From: an uncultured Sedimentitalea sp.
Lineage (GTDB): Bacteria > Pseudomonadota > Alphaproteobacteria > Rhodobacterales > Rhodobacteraceae
Direction of reading: 5' to 3'
Assembly (NCBI GenBank): GCA_947504115.1
Contig: CANNGH010000001.1
Location: 186,001 to 250,000, forward strand
DNA: 64,000 nt
The notes beneath the pieces are model-generated. The model saw only the letters and a list, made by a program, of their open reading frames with translations, was not told the DNA's origin and did no database searches. Position 1 is the stretch's first letter. Each line of letters begins with the position of its first letter. The position numbers and the translations under genes are program-made. This document shows positions 1 through 7,878 of the stretch, piece by piece.

Positions 1-25
1 AAACGTCAAAAACCGTTGCGATCCG

Positions 26-487
26 ATGATAAAGCAGTTGCCCATCTCCGTTCAGGCCGCACATAAAAGCGATGTGCGCAGCCAGTTCGCCGCCCTGTGC
101 TGGCGGCTGAACCGGGGCAAGCCCGAAATCCTGCTGATCACCACGCGCGGGTCCGGGCGCTGGATCGTGCCCAAGGGCTGGCCGATGGACGCAATGACGC
201 CTGCCGCCTCGGCTGCGCAGGAGGCATGGGAAGAGGCGGGCGTGATCGGCGAACCGGCGGATCGCTGTCTGGGATTGTTTTCCTACCTCAAGACGGTTGC
301 GCCGGATCGGGTTCTGCCATGCGTCGCCATGGTCTATCCCGTACGGGTCGAATCGCTGGCGACCGACTTCCCCGAAAAGGGCCAGCGGCGGCGCAAATGG
401 TTCCCGTCCGACAAGGCGGCGACAAAGGTCGACGAGCCGGAACTGGCGCGGATCCTGCGCGATTTCGATCCGCACACGCTGCCTTGA
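26..487 (+). CDS. NUDIX hydrolase, DIPP-like
   Basis: A 153-residue single-domain NUDIX protein, probably a pyrophosphohydrolase of nucleoside- or inositol-diphosphate-type substrates. The motif region reads KGWPMDAMTP...QEAWEEAGV (about residues 50-74). The core EAWEEAG helix carries the metal-binding glutamates, but the usual first Glu and the Arg of the REUXEE motif are replaced (Met and Gln). My recollection is that this KGWP variant is common in alphaproteobacterial DIPP-like members. The ATG at 26 is the first in frame, and only 25 bases lie upstream, so no promoter can be judged. The substrate cannot be told from sequence. Confidence 0.85.
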   Translation: MIKQLPISVQAAHKSDVRSQFAALCWRLNRGKPEILLITTRGSGRWIVPKGWPMDAMTPAASAAQEAWEEAGVIGEPADRCLGLFSYLKTVAPDRVLPCVAMVYPVRVESLATDFPEKGQRRRKWFPSDKAATKVDEPELARILRDFDPHTLP

Positions 488-494
488 CGCGAAT

Positions 495-537
495 TTGACA
501 TCTTGTATCCGGACATTTCACATATATTTTGTGTAAA
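495..537 (+). promoter_or_regulatory. Probable promoter and imperfect inverted repeat upstream of the DUF1178 gene
   Basis: In an AT-rich 70-base gap there is a perfect -35 hexamer TTGACA (495-500). Downstream lie CATATATT-type -10 candidates, though the spacing is not ideal. An imperfect inverted repeat, TTTCACA-N7-TGTGTAAA, covers 516-537 and overlaps the -10 region, so it could be an operator. Only the sequence pattern supports this. Confidence 0.35.
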
Positions 538-557
538 GAATATGAGTTGAGCCCGGA

Positions 558-977
558 ATGATCCGCTACGCCCTGAAATGCTCGGATGGCCACGCCTTTG
601 ACAGTTGGTTCCAGTCCGCTGCCGCCTATGAAAAACTGGCGGCAGCGGGCATGATTTCCTGTGCTGTCTGCGGTGGGGCCGATGTTGAAAAGGCGATCAT
701 GGCACCGCGTGTCAGCGCCGGCGACCTGCCGTCTCGTCCGCTGTCGCGCCCGGCCAACACGGCGGAGGCCGCGATGATCGAATTGCGGCGCAAGGTTGAA
801 GAGAACGCCGATTATGTCGGCCTTTCCTTCGCCGCCGAGGCGCGCGCCATCCATGAGGGCAGCGCGCCGGAGCGCGCGATCTACGGCGAGGCGCGCGTGG
901 ACGAGGCACGCAAGCTGATCGAGGATGGCGTGAAGGTCGCGCCGCTTCCCTTTCGCACCCGGCGCAAGACGAATTGA
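558..977 (+). CDS. DUF1178 family protein
   Basis: A 139-residue soluble protein matching DUF1178. It has the N-terminal MIRYALKC start, a hydrophobic-charged segment, and a CAVCGG motif near residue 36 that, with Cys8, could bind zinc. The function of the family is unknown. In alphaproteobacteria it is commonly next to NUDIX or amidohydrolase housekeeping genes, as here. It follows its own likely promoter and is separated by 93 bases from lysC, so it is probably monocistronic. The length is typical of the family. Confidence 0.85.
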   Translation: MIRYALKCSDGHAFDSWFQSAAAYEKLAAAGMISCAVCGGADVEKAIMAPRVSAGDLPSRPLSRPANTAEAAMIELRRKVEENADYVGLSFAAEARAIHEGSAPERAIYGEARVDEARKLIEDGVKVAPLPFRTRRKTN

Positions 978-1070
978 GGCGGGCGCGGCGCGCGCCTCTC
1001 TTGCTCTTGGATCGCCGCTCGCATATGACGCGGGGCAAATCTGGCTGCGCGCCCTGGAGCAAGACCCCTG

Positions 1071-2309
1071 ATGCCCGTTCTCGTGATGAAATTCGGCGGC
1101 ACGTCGGTTGCCAATCCCGACCGGATCCGTCGCGCCGCGAAACGGGTCGGGGTCGAGGTGGCCAAAGGCTACGACGTCATCGTCATCGTATCGGCCATGT
1201 CCGGCAAGACCAACGAACTGGTCGGCTGGGTCGAGGAAACCTCGCCGATGTTCGATGCCCGCGAATATGACGCGGTCGTGTCATCGGGCGAAAACGTCAC
1301 CGCCGGACTGATGGCACTGACCTTGCAGCAGATGGATGTGCCGGCGCGCAGCTGGCAGGGCTGGCAGGTGCCGGTGCGCACCACCAGCGCCCATTCGGCC
1401 GCGCGGATCGAGGAGATCCCGACCGACAACATCCGTGCGAAATTCTCCGAAGGCATGCGCGTCGCGGTGATCGCCGGGTTTCAGGGCCTCAGCCCCGAGG
1501 GCCGCATCACAACGCTGGGGCGGGGCGGCAGCGACACCACCGCAGTCGCCTTTGCCGCGTCTTTCGGGGCGGAGCGCTGCGATATCTACACCGATGTGGA
1601 TGGCGTCTATACCACCGATCCGCGCATCACCGACAAGGCCCGCAAGCTGGACAAGATCGCGTTCGAGGAGATGCTGGAACTGGCCAGTCTCGGCGCCAAG
1701 GTGCTTCAGACACGCTCGGTCGAACTGGCGATGCGCTACAAGGTCAGGCTGCGCGTGCTGAGCAGTTTCGAGGAACCGTCCGATACAGCCGGCACGCTGG
1801 TCTGCGACGAGGAGGATATCATGGAATCGAACATTGTGGCCGGCGTCGCCTATTCCCGTGACGAGGCCAAGATGACGCTGCTTTCGGTCGCCGACCGCCC
1901 CGGCATCGCCGCCGCCATCTTCACAGCCCTGTCCGAGGCCGGGGTGAACGTGGACATGATCGTGCAGAACATCAGCGAGGACGGGCGCACAGACATGACC
2001 TTTTCCTGTCCTACCAATCAGGTCGGGCGGGCGGACAAGGCATTGGCGGCGGCCAAGGAAGCCGGCGGGCTGAATTTCAGCGAACTGGTGGTCGATCGCG
2101 ACGTGGCCAAGGTTTCGGTCGTCGGCATCGGCATGCGCAGCCATACCGGCGTGGCAGCCAAGATGTTCCAGGTCCTTTCGAACGAGGGGATCAATATCCG
2201 GGTGATCACGACTTCCGAAATCAAGATTTCCGTGCTGATCGACCGGAAATACATGGAACTTGCGGTTCAGGCGCTGCATGATGCCTTTGAACTGGACAAA
2301 TCCGCCTGA
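1071..2309 (+). CDS. lysC: Aspartate kinase
   Basis: Aspartate kinase (412 aa), the first step of the aspartate pathway to lysine, threonine and methionine: ATP plus L-aspartate to 4-phospho-aspartate. The amino-acid-kinase domain starts with KFGGTSV (residues 7-13), followed by an IVSAMSG nucleotide-binding segment, GRGGSD near residue 150 and DVDGVYTTDP. Two C-terminal ACT domains (from about residue 265) indicate feedback control by lysine or threonine. The length is typical of the short alphaproteobacterial enzyme. The ATG at 1071 directly precedes the conserved N terminus. ptsP follows 47 bases later, a neighbourhood common in alphaproteobacteria. Confidence 0.97.
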   Translation: MPVLVMKFGGTSVANPDRIRRAAKRVGVEVAKGYDVIVIVSAMSGKTNELVGWVEETSPMFDAREYDAVVSSGENVTAGLMALTLQQMDVPARSWQGWQVPVRTTSAHSAARIEEIPTDNIRAKFSEGMRVAVIAGFQGLSPEGRITTLGRGGSDTTAVAFAASFGAERCDIYTDVDGVYTTDPRITDKARKLDKIAFEEMLELASLGAKVLQTRSVELAMRYKVRLRVLSSFEEPSDTAGTLVCDEEDIMESNIVAGVAYSRDEAKMTLLSVADRPGIAAAIFTALSEAGVNVDMIVQNISEDGRTDMTFSCPTNQVGRADKALAAAKEAGGLNFSELVVDRDVAKVSVVGIGMRSHTGVAAKMFQVLSNEGINIRVITTSEIKISVLIDRKYMELAVQALHDAFELDKSA

Positions 2310-2356
2310 AACGCACTGCGTTCCGGGTGGTGTCTGCAAGGCCACGATCGGGGACC

Positions 2357-4600
2357 ATGTCGAACAGCACCGAAAGCGAGAGCCGCAAGCTGCTTGGCCG
2401 CCTTCGCGACGCCATGGCCAGCGATATCGAAGGCCAGGCGCGGCTGAACAAGATCCCCCATCTGATCGCCGACAGCATGGAGTGCGAGGTCTGTGCGGTC
2501 TATCTGTTCCGCGATGAGGAGACGCTGGAACTGTGCGCCACCGTCGGACTCAACCCCGAGGCGGTGCATCACACGCGTTTGCGTCTGGGCGAGGGGCTGG
2601 TGGGGCGCGTGGCGCGCTCGGGCAAGCCGATAAATTCGCCGGACGCGCCAGCCGAGCCGGGATTCCGCTATGTTCCCGAAACCGGCGAGGAACAGTTCCG
2701 CTCTTTCCTCGGCATCCCGATCCAGCGGCTGGGCGAGAAGCTGGGCGTGCTGGTCGTTCAGTCCCGCGATACCCGCGCATTCACCCCCGACGAGATCTAC
2801 GCGCTCGAGGTTGTGGCGATGGTGCTCGCCGAAATGACCGAGTTGGGCGCGTTTGTCGGCGCAGGCGACGGATTGGCGGCGCGTCATCAGCAGGCGGTCC
2901 TGATTCGCGGCCTGACGGGGCAGGAGGGGACCGCCGAAGGCCATGTCTGGCTGCACGAGCCGCGCGTCGTCGTGACCAATCTGATCGCCGATGACCCGGC
3001 CCGCGAAATTGGACGTCTGAACGAAGCCGTCGACAAGTTGCGCGTCAGCGTGGACGAAATGCTGGCCATAAATGCCGGCGGTGATCAGGAGCAGCTTCAG
3101 GTTCTCGAAGCCTATCGGATGTTCGCCAATTCCAAAGGCTGGTTGCGCCGCATGGAAGAGGACATCTCGGCCGGCCTCAGCGCCGAAGGCGCGGTCGAAA
3201 AGGAGCAGAGCCAGGCGCGCGCGCGCATGGGCCAGGTTCAGGATCCTTATCTGCGCGAACGGCTGAGCGATCTGGACGATCTGTCCAACCGCCTGTTGCG
3301 CCACCTGACCGGCCAGTGCCACCGCAACGGGGCCGAACTGCCCCCTGACCCGGTTCTGGTCGCCCGCAATATCGGCCCCGGCGAATTGCTGGAATACGGT
3401 CGCGTGCTGCGCGGCATCGTGCTTGAGGAAGGCTCGGTCGGCAGTCACGCGGCAATCGTCGCACGTGCGCTGGCGATCCCGCTGGTGGTGCGCGCCCCGC
3501 GCATCGTCGACGAGGCGATGAACGGCAATCAGATCATGGTCGACGGCGATCAGGGCATCGTGCACCTGCGCCCCGAGGATACCGTGGTCAAGGCGTTCCG
3601 CGACAAGATGGCGATGAAGGCCAAGGCGCAGGAACGCTATCGCTCGATCCGGGACAAGCCGGCCATCACGCTTTGCGGAGCCAGGATCGATCTGACGATG
3701 AATGCCGGGCTGATGGCGGATCTGCCGTCGCTGGAAGGGTCGGGCGCCGAGGGTGTCGGCCTGTTCCGCACCGAGTTGCAGTTTCTCGTGCGCAACAAGA
3801 TGCCCAAGCGCACCGAACTGGCTGCGCTTTATTCGCATGTGCTTGACGCGGCGCATGGCAGGCGGGTGGTGTTCCGCACGCTCGATATCGGGTCGGACAA
3901 GGTGCTGCCCTATATGAAGCCGACCGACGAACCCAACCCCGCGCTGGGCTGGCGGGCGATCCGCGTCGGGCTGGACAAGCCCGGCGTCATGCGGATGCAG
4001 CTACAGGCGCTGATCCGTGGGGCCGGCGGGCGCCCGCTGACGATCATGTTCCCGTTTGTCGCGCAATATGAAGAATACCGCGCCGCCTGCGCCGAGGTGG
4101 ACAAGACCATCGCGCGGGAAAAGCGTCTGGGCCATGTCCTGCCGGCAACGCTTGAGATCGGGGCGATGCTGGAAACACCATCGCTGGCCTATGCGCCCGA
4201 GCGTTTCTTTCAGGAGGTCGAATTCCTGTCGATCGGCGGCAACGATCTGAAACAGTTCTTTTTCGCTGCCGACCGCGAAAACGAGCGTGTGCGCCGCCGC
4301 TATGACACGCTGAACGTATCGTTCCTGAGCTTTCTGGAACAGATCGTGGAACGCTGCAAGCGCAGCAACACGCCTCTGTCCTTTTGCGGCGAGGATGCGG
4401 GCCGCCCGATCGAGGCGCTGTGCCTTGCCGCCATCGGCATACGTGCGCTGTCGATGCGCCCCGCTTCGATCGGCCCGGTGAAAAGCCTGCTGTTGCGCTC
4501 GAACCTGACGGAACTGCGCGCGGTGATGGACGCCGCACGCGAACGCGGTGACCAATCGGTCCGGCCCGCCGTGATGGATTATCTGCGCGCGCAGGTTTGA
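2357..4600 (+). CDS. ptsP: Phosphoenolpyruvate-protein phosphotransferase PtsP (EI-Ntr)
   Basis: Nitrogen-PTS enzyme I (747 aa from this start). It autophosphorylates from PEP and passes phosphate to NPr, linking carbon/nitrogen state to regulation. An N-terminal GAF domain (about residues 15-160) is followed by the PEP-utiliser N-terminal domain. The swivelling His domain has the active His in SHAAIVARALAIP (near residue 370), and the PEP-binding TIM barrel has GVGLFRTELQFL, SIGGNDLKQF and the catalytic Cys in CGEDAGRP. The GTG at 2327 would add ten residues, but the ATG at 2357 begins the typical serine-rich N terminus. It lies downstream of lysC in the same direction, probably co-transcribed. 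Confidence 0.95.
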   Translation: MSNSTESESRKLLGRLRDAMASDIEGQARLNKIPHLIADSMECEVCAVYLFRDEETLELCATVGLNPEAVHHTRLRLGEGLVGRVARSGKPINSPDAPAEPGFRYVPETGEEQFRSFLGIPIQRLGEKLGVLVVQSRDTRAFTPDEIYALEVVAMVLAEMTELGAFVGAGDGLAARHQQAVLIRGLTGQEGTAEGHVWLHEPRVVVTNLIADDPAREIGRLNEAVDKLRVSVDEMLAINAGGDQEQLQVLEAYRMFANSKGWLRRMEEDISAGLSAEGAVEKEQSQARARMGQVQDPYLRERLSDLDDLSNRLLRHLTGQCHRNGAELPPDPVLVARNIGPGELLEYGRVLRGIVLEEGSVGSHAAIVARALAIPLVVRAPRIVDEAMNGNQIMVDGDQGIVHLRPEDTVVKAFRDKMAMKAKAQERYRSIRDKPAITLCGARIDLTMNAGLMADLPSLEGSGAEGVGLFRTELQFLVRNKMPKRTELAALYSHVLDAAHGRRVVFRTLDIGSDKVLPYMKPTDEPNPALGWRAIRVGLDKPGVMRMQLQALIRGAGGRPLTIMFPFVAQYEEYRAACAEVDKTIAREKRLGHVLPATLEIGAMLETPSLAYAPERFFQEVEFLSIGGNDLKQFFFAADRENERVRRRYDTLNVSFLSFLEQIVERCKRSNTPLSFCGEDAGRPIEALCLAAIGIRALSMRPASIGPVKSLLLRSNLTELRAVMDAARERGDQSVRPAVMDYLRAQV

Positions 4601-4612
4601 GAGGGGAAGGCG

Positions 4613-4666
4613 ATGTTCGGCGGTGATCGGCTTGCCGGTTGCAAACGTGGCAGCAGGCCAGCATGA
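4613..4666 (+). CDS. Possible 17-residue leader peptide
   Basis: A very short ORF (ATG 4613, stop TGA 4664-4666) preceded by a strong purine-rich ribosome site GAGGGGAAGG. It overlaps the transporter start codon as ATGA (4663-4666). That arrangement is typical of translational coupling, so the ORF may exist to deliver ribosomes to the next gene. The peptide (MFGGDRLAGC...) has no recognisable features. It could be chance. Confidence 0.25.
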   Translation: MFGGDRLAGCKRGSRPA

Positions 4667-5577
4667 GCGGGATCGACGACGTTGCCCTGTATTTCAGTCC
4701 GGCGCTGCTCTAGGCGCTGAATGCGGTGCTGGGAATCGTGATGTTCGCGATCGCCATCGACCTGACTGCGCGTGATTTCCGCACGCTGATACATGCACCC
4801 AAATCGCTGATTGTCGGGCTGGTGGCGCAATTCGCGGTTCTGCCCGCCGTGACATTCGCGCTGGTGCTTGTCAGCGAGCCGCGCGCGTCGGTCGCGTTGG
4901 GTTTGATCGTCGTCGCCGCTTGCCCGGGTGGCAACATCTCGAATTTCATCACTCACCGGGCGGGCGGCAACACGGCGCTGTCGGTTTCGCTAACGGCGTG
5001 TTCCACCATGGCGTCGATCGTCCTCACGCCGCTGAACATCGCATTTTGGGGCGGACTCCATGCGCCCAGCCGCGCCATTATGCGCGAAACCGCCATAGAT
5101 CCCGTCAGAACGGCAATCATGGTGGCACTGATCCTGATCGTACCGCTGGCCGCAGGCGTCGCGCTGAACATGCGCCGCCCGGATATCGCGGCGCGGCTGC
5201 GCAGGCCGTTGCAATATGTGTCTTTCGGTATTTTCATCGGATTCATCATGATCGCGCTGATCGCGAACTGGACGTTTTTCATACGCTTCGCGGGTTCCAT
5301 CGGCGGACTGGTGATCGCGCACAACGCGCTGGCGCTGGGTGCGGGCCTTGCCGTTGCGACCTTGGCGGGCCTGTCGGAGTATGACCGGCGGTCGGTGACC
5401 ATCGAGACAGGGATTCAGAACTCGGGGCTGGCGCTGGTGCTGATTTTCGGCTTCTTCAACGGCTTGGGTGGTATGGCGGTGGTCGCCGCGCTGTGGGGGA
5501 TGTGGCATGCGGTGGCGGGCCTTGGGCTGGCATTCGTCATGGCGCGCACCAAGGCGGCGGGATGCGCCGCATCCTGA
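4663..5577 (+). pseudogene. Bile acid:Na+ symporter (BASS) family transporter with in-frame amber codon 17
   Basis: The reading frame from ATG 4663 encodes a BASS/ACR3-like membrane transporter with about nine hydrophobic segments. It contains the early LGIVMFAIAIDL segment, a CPGGNISNF motif and the late ETGIQNSGLALVL motif characteristic of this superfamily (sodium-coupled uptake of organic anions). Codon 17 is TAG (4711-4713), inside the segment that should lead into the first membrane helix (FSPALL-stop-ALNAVLGIVMF). The rest of the frame (283 codons from GTG 4726) is intact and shows no frameshift. The gene is therefore recently inactivated, made by reinitiation at GTG 4726 or ATG 4741 with a shortened first helix, subject to amber suppression, or carries a sequencing error. 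It lies between ptsP and gap on the same strand. Confidence 0.75.
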
Positions 5578-5675
5578 ACGCCGGGGCGCAAGCAAGGGCG
5601 TGTGCGGAAGAATCGGCCTTGAACTCGGTCGGTCGGCGCGCGCAGAAAGGGCACGCATTGGCAAGGAGGGCGGGC

Positions 5676-6674
5676 ATGACCCGAACGGGCACGACCAGGG
5701 TGGCGCTGAACGGGTTTGGCCGGATCGGTCGGTCGATTCTGCGTTTGCTGATGCACCGGGACGATTTCGAACTGGTGCTGATCAACGAGATCGAGCCGCT
5801 GGAAACCTGCGCCTATCTGTTTCAGTACGACAGCATCTATGGCCCGTGGCCCGGCACCGTCGAGGCGCGGCCGGGCCATCTGGTGGTCGATGGCCGCGCC
5901 ATCCCGTTTCACGACGTCGGCGATCTGAGCGCGCTGGATATGGGCAATGTCGATGTGGTTCTGGAATGCACCGGCATGGCCGGCAAGCGCGCGGTGGCCG
6001 AGCGCGGGCTGGTGGCCGGTGCGCGCTCGGTTCTGGTGTCCGGCCCCTCGAACGAGGCCGACAAGACGATCGTTCTGGGCGCCAACGAGGCGGAGTTGGG
6101 CGCGCACCGCATCGTTTCGAACGCGTCCTGCACCACCAACGCGCTGGCGCCGTTGCTCAGGGTGCTGCACGAATCGTTCGGCGTGGAAAGCGGGCAGATG
6201 ACCACGGTCCATTGCTATACTGGCAGCCAGCCGACGGTGGACAAGCCCCGTGGCAATCTGGCGCGCAGCCGTGCGGCGGCGCTGTCGATGGTGCCCACCA
6301 CCACCAGCGCGCAAAAGCTGCTGGGCCGGGTTCTGCCGGCGCTGGAGGGCCGGATCGAGGCGCGGGCGGTGCGGGTGCCCACGGCCAGCGTATCGGCCAT
6401 CGACCTGATCGTGCAAACCCGCGTGCCGGTCACGGTGCAGACAGTCAATGCGACGATGAAAAACGCGTCGGGCAACGGCTCGATCATCGGCTGGACAGAA
6501 CAGCCGCTGGTCTCCACCGATCTGCGCGCCCGGCCCGAGTCGCTGATCATCTGCGGGCCGGAAACATCGGTGTCGGTCGGCGGATTGTTGCGTGTCTTTG
6601 GCTGGTACGACAACGAATGGGGGTTTTCCAACCGGATGCTGGACATGGCCCGGCTGATGGGCGCGCGGGAGTGA
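5676..6674 (+). CDS. Glyceraldehyde-3-phosphate dehydrogenase-like protein, divergent
   Basis: A 332-residue type I GAPDH homologue: phosphorylating oxidation of glyceraldehyde-3-phosphate with NAD(P). NGFGRIG (12-18) begins the Rossmann fold, SNASCTTN carries the catalytic Cys152, TTVHCYTGSQ carries the catalytic His, and WYDNEWGFSNR closes the protein. The start at ATG 5676 has an AAGGAGGG ribosome site; a longer frame upstream lacks homology. Differences from housekeeping GapA are INEIEP in place of the NAD-fixing ND, and a CYTGSQ loop. It may therefore be a paralogue with different cofactor or substrate preference (erythrose-4-phosphate dehydrogenases also have INE). It lies just upstream of the denitrification island. 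Confidence 0.88.
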   Translation: MTRTGTTRVALNGFGRIGRSILRLLMHRDDFELVLINEIEPLETCAYLFQYDSIYGPWPGTVEARPGHLVVDGRAIPFHDVGDLSALDMGNVDVVLECTGMAGKRAVAERGLVAGARSVLVSGPSNEADKTIVLGANEAELGAHRIVSNASCTTNALAPLLRVLHESFGVESGQMTTVHCYTGSQPTVDKPRGNLARSRAAALSMVPTTTSAQKLLGRVLPALEGRIEARAVRVPTASVSAIDLIVQTRVPVTVQTVNATMKNASGNGSIIGWTEQPLVSTDLRARPESLIICGPETSVSVGGLLRVFGWYDNEWGFSNRMLDMARLMGARE

Positions 6675-6691
6675 CGGACCCGCAACGGCGG

Positions 6692-6707
6692 CTTGACAAT
6701 TGTCAAG
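6692..6707. promoter_or_regulatory. NNR/FNR-type box (perfect 16-base palindrome)
   Basis: CTTGACAATTGTCAAG is a perfect palindrome containing TTGAC-N4-GTCAA, the half-site arrangement bound by Fnr/Nnr/Dnr regulators. It lies 18 bases after the gap stop codon and upstream of the ORF at 6793 and the cytochrome gene at 7133. A box centred at -41.5 would put a start of transcription near 6741. No T-run follows, so it is not a good terminator. Confidence 0.65.
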
Positions 6708-6792
6708 TTGCCGGGTGTGATCGTGCCTTAGCAAGAGACGGAACGTGCGCATCCTTCGAGGGTGCGTACGATTGATCTAGAAGGGAACTGTC

Positions 6793-7116
6793 GTGGCACA
6801 GCCGCAAAAACCGAGCAGATCGGTTGACGACCTGCCCGGCATGGCTGAAGCTGCCGAACTGGACGGCGGAAAAATCGAACAAAGGGACTGGACAGAGACT
6901 TTTGCAACGCCAGATCTATTGGCCATGACGCATATCGTGACGAGTTTTCGCAACGACGCAATTCCGGCCGCGCTGCGCATCCGCGCACGAGAGGCGGCAA
7001 ATCCTTCCGCCGCATCCCGGAATGGTCTTGCGCCAGCGTCGCGCGGTTCCGCCTGCTGCCGGCCTGAATCGTGCATCGCGTCGACGACGACAATGCAACC
7101 TGATCGACCTATCTGA
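6793..7116 (+). other. Doubtful 107-codon ORF in the 6676-7132 gap
   Basis: The 457-base gap between gap and the cytochrome gene holds the palindrome at 6692-6707 and this GTG-started ORF. The protein (MAQPQKPSRSVDDLPGMAEA...) has no domain I recognise, no membrane segment, and an Arg/Ser/Cys-rich tail typical of out-of-frame translation. Third-position base use is weaker than in neighbouring genes. A minus-strand ORF over the same bases is equally unconvincing. I treat the stretch mainly as a long 5' leader for the cytochrome gene, or a decayed gene. Confidence 0.2.
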
Positions 7117-7132
7117 CCTCAAGGAGAAAACG

Positions 7133-7576
7133 ATGATCAAACAGATATTCGCAACCGTCGCCGCAATCGCGGCCCTGTCGGCTCCGGCCCTTGCCGCTGG
7201 AGATGCCAAGAAGGGGGAGCGGGTGTTCAAGAAATGCCAGGCCTGCCATCAGGTCGGCGAGGACGCGCAGAACCGTGTCGGCCCGATCCTGAATGACATC
7301 ATCGGCCGCCAAGCCGGAACCGTCGAAGGCTTCAAATATTCCGACGCCATGATAGAGGCCGGCGAAGAGGGAATGGTGTGGAACGATGAGCACCTGCACG
7401 GATATCTCGAAAAACCACGGGATTACATTCCCGGCAACAAGATGTCTTTCGCCGGTCTGCGCAAGGAAGAGGACCGGGATGACGTGGTCGCGTTTCTCGA
7501 GCAATATTCCGATCCCGACGCAGTGGCCGCCGATCACGAGGACGACGCAGAAGGCGAATCCGAAACCGAGGAATGA
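7133..7576 (+). CDS. Cytochrome c-550/c2 family electron carrier
   Basis: A periplasmic class I cytochrome c (147 aa). It has a Sec signal peptide cleaved near residue 22 (ALAAGDA), heme motif CQACH at residues 35-39, the GFKYSDAM segment, and the Met ligand in GNKMSF. A strongly acidic tail (DHEDDAEGESETEE) follows. Closest in my memory to Paracoccus cytochrome c-550 (CycA), which shuttles electrons from the bc1 complex to oxidases and to NirS/Nor. The start at ATG 7133 has AAGGAG seven bases upstream; a longer in-frame extension has no homology. Its place beside nir genes and behind an NNR-like box suggests it feeds nitrite and NO reductases. Confidence 0.92.
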   Translation: MIKQIFATVAAIAALSAPALAAGDAKKGERVFKKCQACHQVGEDAQNRVGPILNDIIGRQAGTVEGFKYSDAMIEAGEEGMVWNDEHLHGYLEKPRDYIPGNKMSFAGLRKEEDRDDVVAFLEQYSDPDAVAADHEDDAEGESETEE

Positions 7577-7600
7577 TCGTCGTCAGAGCATGATTTCCTG

Positions 7601-7627
7601 CCCCGCCCATTGTGGCGGGGCATTCTT
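7601..7627 (+). terminator. Rho-independent terminator after the cytochrome gene
   Basis: A seven-pair perfect stem CCCCGCC / GGCGGGG with a six-base loop (7601-7620), followed by CATTCTTTTT. It ends the plus-strand cytochrome transcript just before the convergent end of the nir operon. Confidence 0.85.
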
Positions 7628-7635
7628 TTTCGCGG

Positions 7636-7878
7636 TTACCGGGTTTCCTCGGCCTCGCGGATCAAGCCGCGTATCCAGCGCGTCACCAGCCAGTTGGCCG
7701 GCAAGGCCAGCGGAACACTGAGCGCGAGCGCGCTCAGGGGTGACAGCGCCGGCAGGCCGATGGCCTGACCCATCAGGCCAAGCATGAACAGGTTGATGGC
7801 CACCGCGCCGGCCGTGAAGACGTAGAGCAGCGCATAGAGCTTTCCGAAAGCGGGAATGCCGGTTTGATCGTCGCTCAC
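7636..7878 (-). CDS. Small two-helix membrane protein at the 3' end of the nir operon
   Basis: An 80-residue protein with a short polar N terminus and two hydrophobic segments (about residues 14-42 and 45-65), ending in a charged tail (RGLIREAEETR). The GTG start (7878) overlaps the stop of the upstream chelatase gene as GTGA, so translation is coupled. I do not recognise a family. By position it may assist heme d1 assembly, nitrite/NO respiration or membrane anchoring of a partner, but nothing in the sequence proves this. Confidence 0.7.
   Translation of the reverse strand: MSDDQTGIPAFGKLYALLYVFTAGAVAINLFMLGLMGQAIGLPALSPLSALALSVPLALPANWLVTRWIRGLIREAEETR

Noticed and set aside
2267-3856. A long minus-strand ORF (529 codons) antisense to ptsP
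   Set aside because: High-GC shadow with His/Arg/Gln-rich translation and no domain; ptsP on the other strand is a clear family member.
6692-6707. Palindrome considered as a terminator for gap
   Set aside because: No T-run follows, and the 5-4-5 half-site layout TTGAC-N4-GTCAA matches an NNR/FNR box better.
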